DNA of 16,695 bases, taken from assembly GCA_017543025.1 (NCBI GenBank), contig JAFYGX010000236.1:1-16695 (forward strand), read 5' to 3'. This DNA comes from Solobacterium sp. (GTDB taxonomy: Bacteria; Bacillota_I; Bacilli_A; Erysipelotrichales; Erysipelotrichaceae). Both the position numbers and the translations under genes were made by a program. Below the pieces are notes generated by a model. That model was given only the letters and a program-made list of their open reading frames with translations. It was not told the origin of the DNA and made no database searches. Below are positions 1 through 7,539 of this stretch, piece after piece; position 1 is the stretch's first letter, and each line of letters begins with the position of its first letter.

Positions 1-34
1 AAATACGCAGTTTTCACATATTTTGAAAAGTATA

Positions 35-49
35 TTGACTGCCGGTCAA
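35..49. promoter_or_regulatory. operator-like inverted repeat over the -35 of tetR
   Basis: TTGACTGCCGGTCAA has 5-bp inverted arms (TTGAC/GTCAA) around a 5-bp centre. It covers the -35 hexamer and part of the spacer. Its size and place fit an autoregulatory TetR-family operator, but assigning it to the adjacent regulator is inference. Confidence 0.55.
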
Positions 50-63
50 CTGCTGTTTACATT
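35..63 (+). promoter_or_regulatory. sigma-A-type promoter of the tetR operon
   Basis: A TTGACT -35 (35-40) and a TACATT -10 (58-63) are separated by exactly 17 bp, a near-consensus housekeeping promoter. Transcription would start near position 70, just ahead of the AGGAGG ribosome binding site at 73-78, giving a very short leader for the TetR gene. Confidence 0.7.
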
Positions 64-86
64 AGAAACTGCAGGAGGAAGAGGCA

Positions 87-653
87 ATGAAAGAGCCGGG
101 TGATTCAGAACTTCGGCGGACGCAGTTCGTAGATGCGGCGGAGAAGCTTTTCCGGGAAAAAGGTATCGTGGATACGACGATCAGCTCCATCGTGCGCGAA
201 GTGAATGTTGCCAAAGGTCTGTACTATTATTATTTCAAATCAAAAGATGATGTGATTGATGCGGTCATCGAAAAATACTGCCGGGAATTCGTTCAGCAGA
301 TTCAGCGTTCCCTGAATCCGGCAGATGATTATGACGCGCGGCTTGACGGGTTTATCGATAATACGATTGAATCTTTCCGCATCATGTGGGAGAACCTGAG
401 CGGCGCAAACCGGAATATTGACCTCACAATTCTGTCATCCCGCAGTATGGAGGAAGCGAAAGCAATCGCATCACAGGCGCTGAGCGAACTGCTGAAGGAA
501 GGGAATGAGCGCAGCAGTCTGAACATCAGAAATCCGGAATACTATGCACGGATGATTATCAGCGGTATTGCGGATCTCGTAAGTCAATCAGAAGCGGATG
601 GCAAAGAAATCCGCAGAATGGTCAGAGAACTGATCGGAAAGGAAAGGTATTGA
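87..653 (+). CDS. TetR/AcrR family transcriptional regulator
   Basis: This 188-residue protein is of normal TetR length. Residues 10-56 form the N-terminal DNA-binding domain: an AAEKLFREKG helix, a TTISSIVREVNVAKGLYYYYF helix-turn-helix and the usual aromatic run before FKSKDD. The remainder is a helical ligand-binding and dimerisation domain with no recognisable ligand specificity. ATG 87 is supported by AGGAGG at 73-78 with 8-nt spacing. The gene is the first of a two-gene operon with the 11-residue-repeat protein, whose start lies 2 nt after this stop. An operator-like palindrome over its own promoter suggests negative autoregulation, so the downstream protein is its most likely target. 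The family call is secure; the inducer is unknown. Confidence 0.93.
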   Translation: MKEPGDSELRRTQFVDAAEKLFREKGIVDTTISSIVREVNVAKGLYYYYFKSKDDVIDAVIEKYCREFVQQIQRSLNPADDYDARLDGFIDNTIESFRIMWENLSGANRNIDLTILSSRSMEEAKAIASQALSELLKEGNERSSLNIRNPEYYARMIISGIADLVSQSEADGKEIRRMVRELIGKERY

Positions 654-655
654 AC

Positions 656-1192
656 ATGGATGATTACAGCAGAAACAGAATCGAGGAAGAAATCAGAAAG
701 TATGCAAAAGCGCTTGAGGAAAGCGCGAATCAGTGGCTGAAATACGTGGATACGGAAAGCGATAAGATTGCCAAGGCAATCCGCGACAACACCAGGGATT
801 TCAACGATGTCTTCCGCGAAAATACAAAGGATATTTCGGAGTTTATAAACAAGAACACGCAGAATCTGTCTGCCGCTGTCAAAGACAACACAAAGGATAT
901 TTCCGATTTCGTAAAGGACAATACCAAAGATCTGTCCTCATCCTTTGTGAAAGAGCGCAGAAAGATGGAACTCCGTTCCGAGATCGGCGAGCATACCCGC
1001 ACGATCGACAAGGCTTACGCAAAGCTGGGTGAAAAGTATTACAGCATGCTGGAGACAAACGGAGACAAAAAGGAGCTCGAAGACGTGCTCGAAGTGATCC
1101 GTTCCAACCGCAAGCTCGTTGACATGCTTACAGCACAGCTCAATGAGCTGGAAAAGGAAGATGAACCGGCTGCAGAGAAACCGGAACAGTAA
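656..1192 (+). CDS. helical protein with five 11-residue repeats, function unknown
   Basis: This is a 178-residue, highly charged, fully helical-looking protein with no signal peptide or membrane segment. Residues 38-92 are five consecutive 11-residue units of pattern hydrophobic-x-x-x-hydrophobic-[RKN]-[DEK]-N-T-[KRQ]-[DN], with a degenerate sixth at 93-103. The C-terminal half (about 104-165) looks like a coiled coil, followed by an acidic Glu/Pro tail. ATG 656 is preferred over the TTG at 650 because GGAAAGG at 641-647 is 8 nt from the ATG but only 2 nt from the TTG. It follows tetR by 2 nt, so the two are probably co-transcribed. Eleven-residue periodicity is seen in right-handed coiled coils and in amphipathic membrane-surface helices; which applies here is not known. 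No family was recognised. Confidence 0.85.
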   Translation: MDDYSRNRIEEEIRKYAKALEESANQWLKYVDTESDKIAKAIRDNTRDFNDVFRENTKDISEFINKNTQNLSAAVKDNTKDISDFVKDNTKDLSSSFVKERRKMELRSEIGEHTRTIDKAYAKLGEKYYSMLETNGDKKELEDVLEVIRSNRKLVDMLTAQLNELEKEDEPAAEKPEQ

Positions 1193-1232
1193 GCAGCGTT
1201 TATCAGCCGGGTATTGAAAGTCCGGTGTACAG

Positions 1233-1266
1233 AGAACAGTCAGAGCAGATCGGCTGTTCTTTTTTT
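1233..1266 (+). terminator. rho-independent terminator of the tetR operon
   Basis: AGAACAG (1233-1239) pairs with CTGTTCT (1254-1260), and the stem can extend by a G-T and a C-G pair. A run of T (1260-1266) follows immediately. It lies 40 nt after the stop of the repeat protein. Confidence 0.8.
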
Positions 1267-1280
1267 ATATCTGTTTGATG

Positions 1281-1358
1281 TTCTGACTGATGTTCTGGCC
1301 GATGTTCAGAAAACGTTCACATTCGGTTCATATTTGTCTCAGATTCAGGGCCTATTCT
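1281..1358 (+). promoter_or_regulatory. tandem TTC-box array and putative promoter of the VTC operon
   Basis: Five hexamers beginning TTC occur at 1281 (TTCTGA), 1293 (TTCTGG), 1305 (TTCAGA), 1316 (TTCACA) and 1327 (TTCATA), so start spacings are 12, 12, 11 and 11 bp. The first three sit in a 12-bp repeat beginning GATGTTC (1277, 1289, 1301). The last two match the TT[AC]A[CT]A-N5 direct-repeat form bound by PhoP/OmpR-class response regulators. A possible -10, TATTCT, is at 1353-1358 without a good -35, as expected for an activated promoter. The repeats are visible; the regulator class is inference and no such regulator is in the window. Confidence 0.5.
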
Positions 1359-1381
1359 TACAGCTGTAAGGAGGAAATCCT

Positions 1382-2146
1382 ATGGACAGCAGAGCAGCTT
1401 ATGAAGCGACGATCATGCGGGTGGAACATAAATTCCAGATGAACCGTGAACAGATGGAACGGTTTCTGGCGCAGGCCATGCCGCATCTTACCCCGGACAG
1501 ATATCCGGAATATGATCTGCACAACATCTATTACGACACTGCAGACAATGCATTGATTGTCAACTGTCTTCAGCACCCTCAGTACAAGGAAAAACTCCGG
1601 CTGAGAACGTATGGAGACCCCGACGAGACAACGCCCTGTTATCTCGAGATCAAAAAGAAGTTCAAATCTACCGGCATTAAACGGCGGATTTCCGTCCGTG
1701 AAAAAGAAGTCGGGGCATATATCGATGAGGGAATACCGCTGAACGATCACAGCCAGATCGCAAAAGAGATCGATTATCTGGTACGGACGAGAAATCTGAA
1801 GGAAAAGATGTTCATCGCCTATCACCGCAAAGCATTTTCGGGAATTGAAGAAAGCGATCTGAGAATCACCTTCGATACGGATATCTGCTATCGGACAGAG
1901 AATCTCTCACTGCATAAGACAGGGCAGGAGATACCTCTGACCAATGACGGGGACGTCCTGATGGAAATCAAGGTTTCCAACCGCTATCCGATCTGGCTGA
2001 CGAACATTCTCAGTGAAATGAAACTTTACCGGACCACGTTCTCAAAATACGGAACGATATACTCCGGCCTGCAGGAGACACTCCCCTCAGTGTATCCCGC
2101 AGGTACACTATGCATGCATCCGCTGCCCTCTGCAGCAGTAATCTGA
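1382..2146 (+). CDS. VTC-domain polyphosphate polymerase
   Basis: This 254-residue cytosolic protein carries a stand-alone VTC catalytic domain of the CYTH/triphosphate-tunnel fold. Diagnostic charged strands are visible: E15-x-K17 near the N-terminus, K71-x-R73-x-R75, E89-x-K91-K92, K100-R101-R102 and a late MEIKV strand supplying metal-binding Glu. Proteins of this family make polyphosphate from nucleotide triphosphates in a basic tunnel. TAAGGAGG (1367-1374), 7 nt before ATG 1382, fixes the start. It heads a three-gene operon with a DUF4956 membrane protein and a secreted lipoprotein, a partnership widespread in Firmicutes. The bacterial product and its destination are not proven. Regulation by the TTC-box array upstream is likely. 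Confidence 0.85.
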   Translation: MDSRAAYEATIMRVEHKFQMNREQMERFLAQAMPHLTPDRYPEYDLHNIYYDTADNALIVNCLQHPQYKEKLRLRTYGDPDETTPCYLEIKKKFKSTGIKRRISVREKEVGAYIDEGIPLNDHSQIAKEIDYLVRTRNLKEKMFIAYHRKAFSGIEESDLRITFDTDICYRTENLSLHKTGQEIPLTNDGDVLMEIKVSNRYPIWLTNILSEMKLYRTTFSKYGTIYSGLQETLPSVYPAGTLCMHPLPSAAVI

Positions 2147-2162
2147 AAGGAAGGAATCAATT

Positions 2163-2831
2163 ATGTTTACATCTGTACTTGTATCAGCGACTCCGACAGT
2201 CCTGGAAATCGCATTATGCGCAGCGTCCGCAATCGTCTGCGGGCTTGTGATCTCACTCAGCTACCGGGCGGCATCCAATCCGTCCAGATCGTTCTCGCTT
2301 ACGATTACCGTTCTGCCGGTGATCGTGATGGTGGTGATCTTAATGGTCAACGGAAATCTCGGCGTCGGCGTGGCAGTTGCCGGATCATTCTCTCTGATCC
2401 GTTTCCGCTCACTGCCCGGAAAGGCAAGTGATATCGCGGCTGTATTTCTGGCAATGGCGGCAGGTCTTGCCTGCGGCGTCGGCTATGCGGGGTTTGCCCT
2501 GGTGATGAGCACGGTAATCTGCCTTGTCGCATACGCGTTTTCCATGAGCGGGTTCTTTAATCAGAATCCGGCTCATCGGTATGTCACAATCACTATCCCG
2601 GAAGATCTGGATTATGCGGACGCGTTCCGTGATATCTTTGCGGAATATGCAAAGAATGCAAGCTTGACTTCGATCCGGACTGTCAACCTCGGCGCGCTGT
2701 ATGAACTGCGGTATGAACTGCGGCTGAAGGATGCGTCAAAGGAAAAGAAAATGCTGGATGCGATCCGTGTCCGCAACGGAAATCTGACAGTAATATCAAG
2801 TCTTGCGTCACCAGCCGGAACAGAGCTGTAA
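2163..2831 (+). CDS. DUF4956 family polytopic membrane protein
   Basis: This 222-residue protein has about four hydrophobic segments in its first 130 residues (roughly 12-34, 45-62, 88-105 and 107-126) and a soluble C-terminal domain of about 90 residues. The loop GSFSLIRFRSLPGKASDI is the signature I associate with DUF4956. The family has no established biochemical function and recurrently neighbours VTC polymerases. A membrane partner that anchors, feeds or exports the polymerase product is a reasonable inference by analogy with eukaryotic VTC complexes. GGAAGG (2149-2154), 8 nt before ATG 2163, sets the start, and the gap to the upstream gene is 16 nt. Its 3' end is 43 nt before the lipoprotein start. 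Confidence 0.85.
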   Translation: MFTSVLVSATPTVLEIALCAASAIVCGLVISLSYRAASNPSRSFSLTITVLPVIVMVVILMVNGNLGVGVAVAGSFSLIRFRSLPGKASDIAAVFLAMAAGLACGVGYAGFALVMSTVICLVAYAFSMSGFFNQNPAHRYVTITIPEDLDYADAFRDIFAEYAKNASLTSIRTVNLGALYELRYELRLKDASKEKKMLDAIRVRNGNLTVISSLASPAGTEL

Positions 2832-2874
2832 CGGCTGCCGGAAAGAAAGCCGGAAAGAAAAAAGGGAAACAGAC

Positions 2875-5220
2875 ATGAATACATTGAAATCCATTACATC
2901 CGCGATTCTCTCACTTGTGCTGATGAGCGGCTGTGCCGCCTCCGCAAATGCGGAAACAGCGGTTAAACAGATGTCCGTTCTTACGCAGACAGCAGAACAC
3001 AGCTCGCAGCTGCAGATCGAATATGAAGAAGAAGATCTGAATGAGACGTTTGATAAAACAGAAGCAGTAACGATTACCCTGAACGAAACTTCGGCATCCT
3101 GTACGGATGAAAGGGTAACAATCAACGGTACGGCGATTACGATTACGGCAGGCGGAACCTATGTGCTGAACGGTACCCTGAACAGCGGGAATCTGATTGT
3201 CGCAAGCAGTGATAAAAACACGGTGCGCATCGTATTGAATGGGGCGTCTCTGACTTCGGAAGCCGGACCGGCAATCTATGTCAGCGATGCGTCGAAGGTG
3301 ATTCTTACCGCCGTGACCGGAACCGTGAACAGCTTATCCGCAGGCGGGGAAAACAGCGATGAGAAAAAAGGCGGCATCTATACAAAAGAAGATCTGGTGA
3401 TCAACGGCGGCGGAACACTGAATATCAGAACGACGAACGGAGACGGAATTCACGGCAATGATACGGTCCGTGTATTCAACACGATTCTTTCGATTGACAG
3501 CGCATCCGACGGGATGGAAGTCAATGATCTGATTGCGGTTCAGGACTGCATCCTTACAGTTGCGGCAAAAGGTGACGGGCTTCAGGCAGCCGGCGATACC
3601 GATGAGACAGCCTCCGGGACAACAGCTGCCAATGTGCTGATCAGCGGCGGCGTGATCACGATTGCGGCGGAAGATGACTGTCTTCAGGCAAGCGGTGATG
3701 TGATTACGGAAGATGCGGAAGTCAATCTCACGGCTGGCGGCGGTGCTGAAAAGGCTGCTTCTCATACCGGAAGCTCGGGTAAAACCGGCGGCTGGGGACG
3801 TGAAGGCTCCGGGTTCATGCCTCCGGAGGATTCCTTCAGTGAGGGCGGATTCCCTTACGGCGGGAAGGGACGCAGACGCCATGAGAACTTCGGAAGTATG
3901 TCCGGAAACGAAACAGATCAAGAAGCCCAGGGAAGCACAGAAGCACCGGATCTTTCCAGCGGGGCAACTCCATATGGTAATGAAACCGAAGGGCAGAGCG
4001 ACGTGCTCGGAAGATTCGGAACCGGCAGACCGGAAGAAGGATCTGCAGCAGACGGTTCACCAGAACAGAACGGACAGCTTCCTTCAGAAGATGTGCCGGA
4101 AATGTTCCGCAGAAACAGCACGGGCAGATCAGAAGATGCGTCCAATACTCCGCAGCCGGAGACTGCGGCTTCGCCATCTCCATCTCTATCTCCTTCTTCA
4201 GATCAGGCAAAGGATGCAGAAGCGAAGCGTGAAGAATCCGCTTCTTCGGGCAGCGAATCGGACAGTGAGAAGGCAAAGGGAATCTCTGTGGACGGCAATG
4301 CAGTAATCAGCAGCGGGACGGTAAAGATCAGTTCAGCAGATGACGGGATCAATGCGGCAGGCAATGTGACCCTGAAAGGCGGAAATGTAACGATTTCGTC
4401 CGGTGATGATGCGGTTCATGCGGATGATACACTGACGTTTGAAGACGGCCGGCTTGTGATCGCTGCCAGTTATGAAGGCCTTGAAGCGACATCAATTGTG
4501 ATTGAAAACGGTACGATTGATCTTACGGCAGACGATGACGGCATCAATACCTCGAATAAGCTGAGCGGAAAGGTTTACGGAATGGAACAGGATGACGGCT
4601 CGACGTTTACGATGAACGGCGGTACGGTAACGGTGAATTCCGGCGGAGACGGCATCGATCTCAATGGCAGCGGGTCGATGAACGGCGGTCTGCTGACCAT
4701 ATACGGGCCGGAAAACAACGGCAACGGTGCACTGGATTATACCGGAACATTTACGGTAAACGGGGGCACCCTGATGGCTGGCGGCAGTTCCGGCATGGCG
4801 ATGACGCCTTCGTCCGGTTCCGGTGCGAAAGTGCTGGTGATCGGCGTGAGTGATCCGGATGGAGCAGTTGAAGTGAAGGATTCTTCCGGCAGGGTAATCT
4901 GTACCTATGAGTCAGAGAAGAATTACGAAACGCTTGTGATCGCGTCTGACCAGCTGAAGGAAGCGGAAACCTGCACAATTATGCAGAACAAGACAGAACT
5001 TGGAACAGCTGTGCTGAAGGATGCCGTCACGTATGTCAATACCAGTGCAGACGCAGCCGGCTTCAATCAGGGCGGATCCGGCAGATTCCGTTCGAACGGT
5101 TCGGACCGGACCGGACAGATCCCTTCCGGACAGGAAGCTGCGCCGGACGTCAGACAGCCGGAAACGGCTGAGCCTCAGGCTTCCGCAATGCCGTACAGCG
5201 GTGAAGCGAAAAACTACTGA
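2875..5220 (+). CDS. secreted lipoprotein with Cthe_2159-type carbohydrate-binding beta-helix
   Basis: This is a 781-residue surface lipoprotein. A short positive N-terminus, a hydrophobic core and the lipobox MSGC (lipidated Cys20) are followed by two blocks of repeating beta-strand motifs. Block one spans about 50-285 and block two about 469-710, with recurrent [VI]-x-[IL]-x-[GN]-G-x-[LV] rungs and DDGI/GDGI turns. This matches the Cthe_2159 polysaccharide-binding right-handed beta-helix family. Residues about 288-468 are a low-complexity Gly/Ser/Glu/Pro insert, and about 722-781 a similar disordered tail. The start is ATG 2875, behind AAAGGGA with 8-nt spacing; an upstream in-frame ATG at 2803 would place 24 charged residues before the signal peptide and overlap DUF4956. 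Last gene of the VTC operon; the ligand is unknown. Confidence 0.85.
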   Translation: MNTLKSITSAILSLVLMSGCAASANAETAVKQMSVLTQTAEHSSQLQIEYEEEDLNETFDKTEAVTITLNETSASCTDERVTINGTAITITAGGTYVLNGTLNSGNLIVASSDKNTVRIVLNGASLTSEAGPAIYVSDASKVILTAVTGTVNSLSAGGENSDEKKGGIYTKEDLVINGGGTLNIRTTNGDGIHGNDTVRVFNTILSIDSASDGMEVNDLIAVQDCILTVAAKGDGLQAAGDTDETASGTTAANVLISGGVITIAAEDDCLQASGDVITEDAEVNLTAGGGAEKAASHTGSSGKTGGWGREGSGFMPPEDSFSEGGFPYGGKGRRRHENFGSMSGNETDQEAQGSTEAPDLSSGATPYGNETEGQSDVLGRFGTGRPEEGSAADGSPEQNGQLPSEDVPEMFRRNSTGRSEDASNTPQPETAASPSPSLSPSSDQAKDAEAKREESASSGSESDSEKAKGISVDGNAVISSGTVKISSADDGINAAGNVTLKGGNVTISSGDDAVHADDTLTFEDGRLVIAASYEGLEATSIVIENGTIDLTADDDGINTSNKLSGKVYGMEQDDGSTFTMNGGTVTVNSGGDGIDLNGSGSMNGGLLTIYGPENNGNGALDYTGTFTVNGGTLMAGGSSGMAMTPSSGSGAKVLVIGVSDPDGAVEVKDSSGRVICTYESEKNYETLVIASDQLKEAETCTIMQNKTELGTAVLKDAVTYVNTSADAAGFNQGGSGRFRSNGSDRTGQIPSGQEAAPDVRQPETAEPQASAMPYSGEAKNY

Positions 5221-5276
5221 GGTGCATACTGCAGTAAGCAGAAATCTGAGGAATTATACAGAATGGTCTTTGTCTG

Positions 5277-5302
5277 ACAGGAAGGGCAAAGGCCTTTTCT
5301 GT
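5277..5302 (+). terminator. hairpin after the VTC operon, possible weak terminator
   Basis: An 11-bp stem with two G-T pairs joins 5277-5287 to 5292-5302 around an AAAG loop. The T-run lies within the right arm rather than after it, so it is not a canonical intrinsic terminator. Its place between the lipoprotein stop and the next promoter suits a transcript end. Confidence 0.4.
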
Positions 5303-5357
5303 GCCTGTTCGGTTCATGTATATCGAATGTATCCGGACAGCGGGTCTCTGCGGTATC

Positions 5358-5366
5358 TGTTACAAT
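5358..5366 (+). promoter_or_regulatory. extended -10 promoter of the amidohydrolase operon
   Basis: TGTTACAAT is a full extended -10 (TGn plus TACAAT at 5361-5366). No good -35 is present at 17 bp. The start of transcription would fall near 5373, inside the inverted repeat described separately. Confidence 0.5.
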
Positions 5367-5402
5367 GAACCGGGCAGCGTACAGACTTTGAACCCGGTTC
5401 AA
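5366..5402. promoter_or_regulatory. GGTTCA palindromes over the start of transcription
   Basis: TTGAACCCGGTTCAA (5388-5402) is a perfect 15-bp palindrome with a single central base. A matching half, TGAACCGGG (5366-5374), sits directly after the -10 and pairs perfectly over 9 bp with CCCGGTTCA (5393-5401). A further GGTTCAT lies upstream at 5311-5317. This may be an operator, or a leader hairpin in the mRNA. Confidence 0.5.
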
Positions 5403-5449
5403 TGCGGTGCGGCTGCCGTCTGGTGAATATCAGGAGGAGAAATAAACAG

Positions 5450-7030
5450 ATGAAAGCGTTTATCCATGCGGATCTTTACGGCAGAAAAGAAGATGCATTT
5501 CTTATCGACGGAGAGCGGTTCTGCCGCTTTGGCACAAGTGAAGAGATCGAAGCGCAGCTTGCGGCAGAAGATGAGCTGACAGATCTGCACGGGGCGTTTG
5601 TCTCGCCGGGCTTTCATGACTCCCATTGTCATCTTCTCGAGTTTGGCCGGTATCTGGAAAATGTTCCGCTGCATTCCTGCCGGAGTACGGAAGAAGTGTG
5701 CAGGCTGCTGTCACGGCGTCTGAGCGAGCTGCCGGAAGGAAGCTGGCTGGCAGGAAGAGGCTTTAACGAAGAAAGCTTTGAAGTGCCCGGAATGCCGGAG
5801 CGAAAAGATCTGGATGCGGTCAGTAAAGACGTGCCGATCGTCGTGACACGGATCTGTGGCCATAAGATGGTCGTCAATTCAAAAGCGCTGGAGCTTGCGG
5901 GAATGGATGAGAATACCGTGATGGAAGGCGGAATTGTGGATGCGGAACATGGGTTTCTGGAAGAAACAGCCGTTACGGCAATGCATAACGTCATGCCGGA
6001 TGAGACGGAAGAATCCATACGCAGAAGTATTCTGCGCGGCCAGAAGGAACTGAACCGCTATGGCATTACGGCAGTCGGAAGCGATGACTTCGTGTCGCTT
6101 GCGGATGACTGGCGGCTGGTGCTGAAGGTGTTTTCTTCCATGGCATATAAAGGGGAACTGACGGTGCGGGTGAATGAGCAGTGCGAATTTCCGTCACTGG
6201 AAGAATATGCGAAGTTTCTCGATGAGGGCTATACGACAGATGTCGGAGATGATCTGTTTCGGATCGGTCCGCTGAAGCTGATCACGGACGGTTCGCTTGG
6301 CGCAAGGACGGCCGCACTGAAGGAACCGTACAGCGATGACCCGCAGAAGATCGGCTATCTGCTGATGCCGCTGGAAGAGCTGCAGAAATGGGTGGAGCTT
6401 GGCGCCCGGTTCAATATGCCTTCGATCTGTCATGCGATCGGAGATGAAGCGGTCGCTTCGGTGCTCGATCTGCTTGAAGAAGTGAATCTGCCGGGCAACC
6501 CGCTTCACCATGGTCTTGTGCATTGCCAGATCATGTCGGAAGACGAGATTCAGAAAGCGATTGATATGCATCTGGACTGTTATTTCCAGTCGCTGTTCAT
6601 CGATGATGATTCCGCGATTGTCTTTGACAGGGTCGGCGCGAAGCGTGCGGAACACAGCTATCCGTTTAAGACGCTTTATGAACACGTCATTGCGTGCAAC
6701 GGGTCGGACGCACCGGTTGAGCTGCCGAATGTGATGAAGGGAATTGAACTTGCCGTTACAAGAAAATCAATTGCGACCGGTGATTCGATGAATCCTTCCG
6801 AATGTCTGAGCGTGGCACAGGCGCTTGACAGCTACACGGTCAAAGGCGCAGAGGCAAACGCAGTCAGCGACCGGTACGGATCGCTGAAGGAAGGACTGTA
6901 TGCGGATTTTGCGGTGCTTTCTGAAAACCCGCTGAACTGTGATGTGACGAAAATCCATGAAATACGGGTGCTGATGACGGTGATGAACGGAGAGACGGTA
7001 TATGAGAGCGAGGGAGGCGTCCGTTCATGA
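5450..7030 (+). CDS. YtcJ-like amidohydrolase (amidohydrolase family 3)
   Basis: This 526-residue cytosolic metal-dependent hydrolase has the family-3 layout. The metal site H59-C-H61 lies in the SPGFHDSHCH segment, K276 in GPLKLITDGSLGAR, H328 in CHAIGDEAV, H358 in GLVHCQI, and D420 in NGSDAPV. A C-terminal strand, YADFAVLSENPL, completes the small beta domain. Relatives act on N-acyl or amide bonds of unknown physiological substrates, so the substrate stays open. AGGAGGAG (5432-5439) points to ATG 5450; an in-frame ATG at 5402 lies inside the palindrome and has no ribosome binding site. It is the first gene of a four-gene operon, and its stop overlaps the acetyltransferase start by 4 nt. 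Confidence 0.88.
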   Translation: MKAFIHADLYGRKEDAFLIDGERFCRFGTSEEIEAQLAAEDELTDLHGAFVSPGFHDSHCHLLEFGRYLENVPLHSCRSTEEVCRLLSRRLSELPEGSWLAGRGFNEESFEVPGMPERKDLDAVSKDVPIVVTRICGHKMVVNSKALELAGMDENTVMEGGIVDAEHGFLEETAVTAMHNVMPDETEESIRRSILRGQKELNRYGITAVGSDDFVSLADDWRLVLKVFSSMAYKGELTVRVNEQCEFPSLEEYAKFLDEGYTTDVGDDLFRIGPLKLITDGSLGARTAALKEPYSDDPQKIGYLLMPLEELQKWVELGARFNMPSICHAIGDEAVASVLDLLEEVNLPGNPLHHGLVHCQIMSEDEIQKAIDMHLDCYFQSLFIDDDSAIVFDRVGAKRAEHSYPFKTLYEHVIACNGSDAPVELPNVMKGIELAVTRKSIATGDSMNPSECLSVAQALDSYTVKGAEANAVSDRYGSLKEGLYADFAVLSENPLNCDVTKIHEIRVLMTVMNGETVYESEGGVRS

Positions 7031-7539
7031 TCCGTTCATTGAAACCGGAAGACCTTGCGGCGTGTCTGGACATCTATAACCATTACATTGAAACATCTGC
7101 GGCAACCCTGGAAGAAAAACCGGCCGCACTGGAAGACTATCAGCGCAGGGCAGAAGAACTCACGAAGCAGTATCCATGGCTGGTTCTCGAAGACAATGGA
7201 GATGTGAAAGGGTTTGCGTATCTCAGTCCGTTCAATGAGCGAAGCGCTTACCGCATTACGGCAGATGTGACGGTCTATCTCAGGCCGCAGGAAACAGGAA
7301 ACGGGTATGGAACGGCGCTGCTGAGTGAACTGATAACGCTGGCAGAGAAACAGTCGATCCGCAAGCTGGTGTCGCTGATTACGGCTTCCAATGCGGCAAG
7401 CATTGCACTGCATGAATCACTTGGCTTTCAGAAAGCAGGTGAACTGAAGGACTGCGCATGGAAGTTCAATCAGCTACATTCCGTTCTGTTCTACGAAAAA
7501 GATCTGACGGCAATGAACCGAAAGGAAGCCGGGGCATGA
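7027..7539 (+). CDS. GNAT family N-acetyltransferase, phosphinothricin acetyltransferase-like
   Basis: A 170-residue single-domain GNAT protein. The N-terminal IRSLKPEDLAACLDIYNHYI and TLEEKP segments match the Pat/MnaT (YncA-like) subgroup. The acetyl-CoA pyrophosphate loop is Q88-ETGNGYG, followed by the SNAASIALHESLGF motif typical of the C-terminal half. The subgroup acetylates amino acids or amino-acid analogues such as methionine sulfoximine; the substrate here is unknown. ATG 7027 overlaps the amidohydrolase stop as ATGA, and the stop overlaps the HflX start in the same way, so translation is probably coupled across the operon. Confidence 0.88.
   Translation: MIRSLKPEDLAACLDIYNHYIETSAATLEEKPAALEDYQRRAEELTKQYPWLVLEDNGDVKGFAYLSPFNERSAYRITADVTVYLRPQETGNGYGTALLSELITLAEKQSIRKLVSLITASNAASIALHESLGFQKAGELKDCAWKFNQLHSVLFYEKDLTAMNRKEAGA

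Noticed and set aside
1277..1312. Short direct repeats as a possible CRISPR or microsatellite
   Set aside because: The units are 12 bp with no spacers; phased regulator boxes explain them better.
2803..2874. Upstream ATG extension of the lipoprotein gene
   Set aside because: It would overlap the DUF4956 gene and put charged residues in front of a clear lipoprotein signal peptide; ATG 2875 has its own ribosome binding site.
3713..4306. Long open frames on both strands across the lipoprotein insert
   Set aside because: They lie within the low-complexity part of a continuous, well-supported lipoprotein frame, have no ribosome binding site and encode no recognisable domain.
7458..7535. Upstream start for HflX
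   Set aside because: It lies within the acetyltransferase gene without a ribosome binding site, while ATG 7536 follows the ATGA overlap seen at the other junctions.
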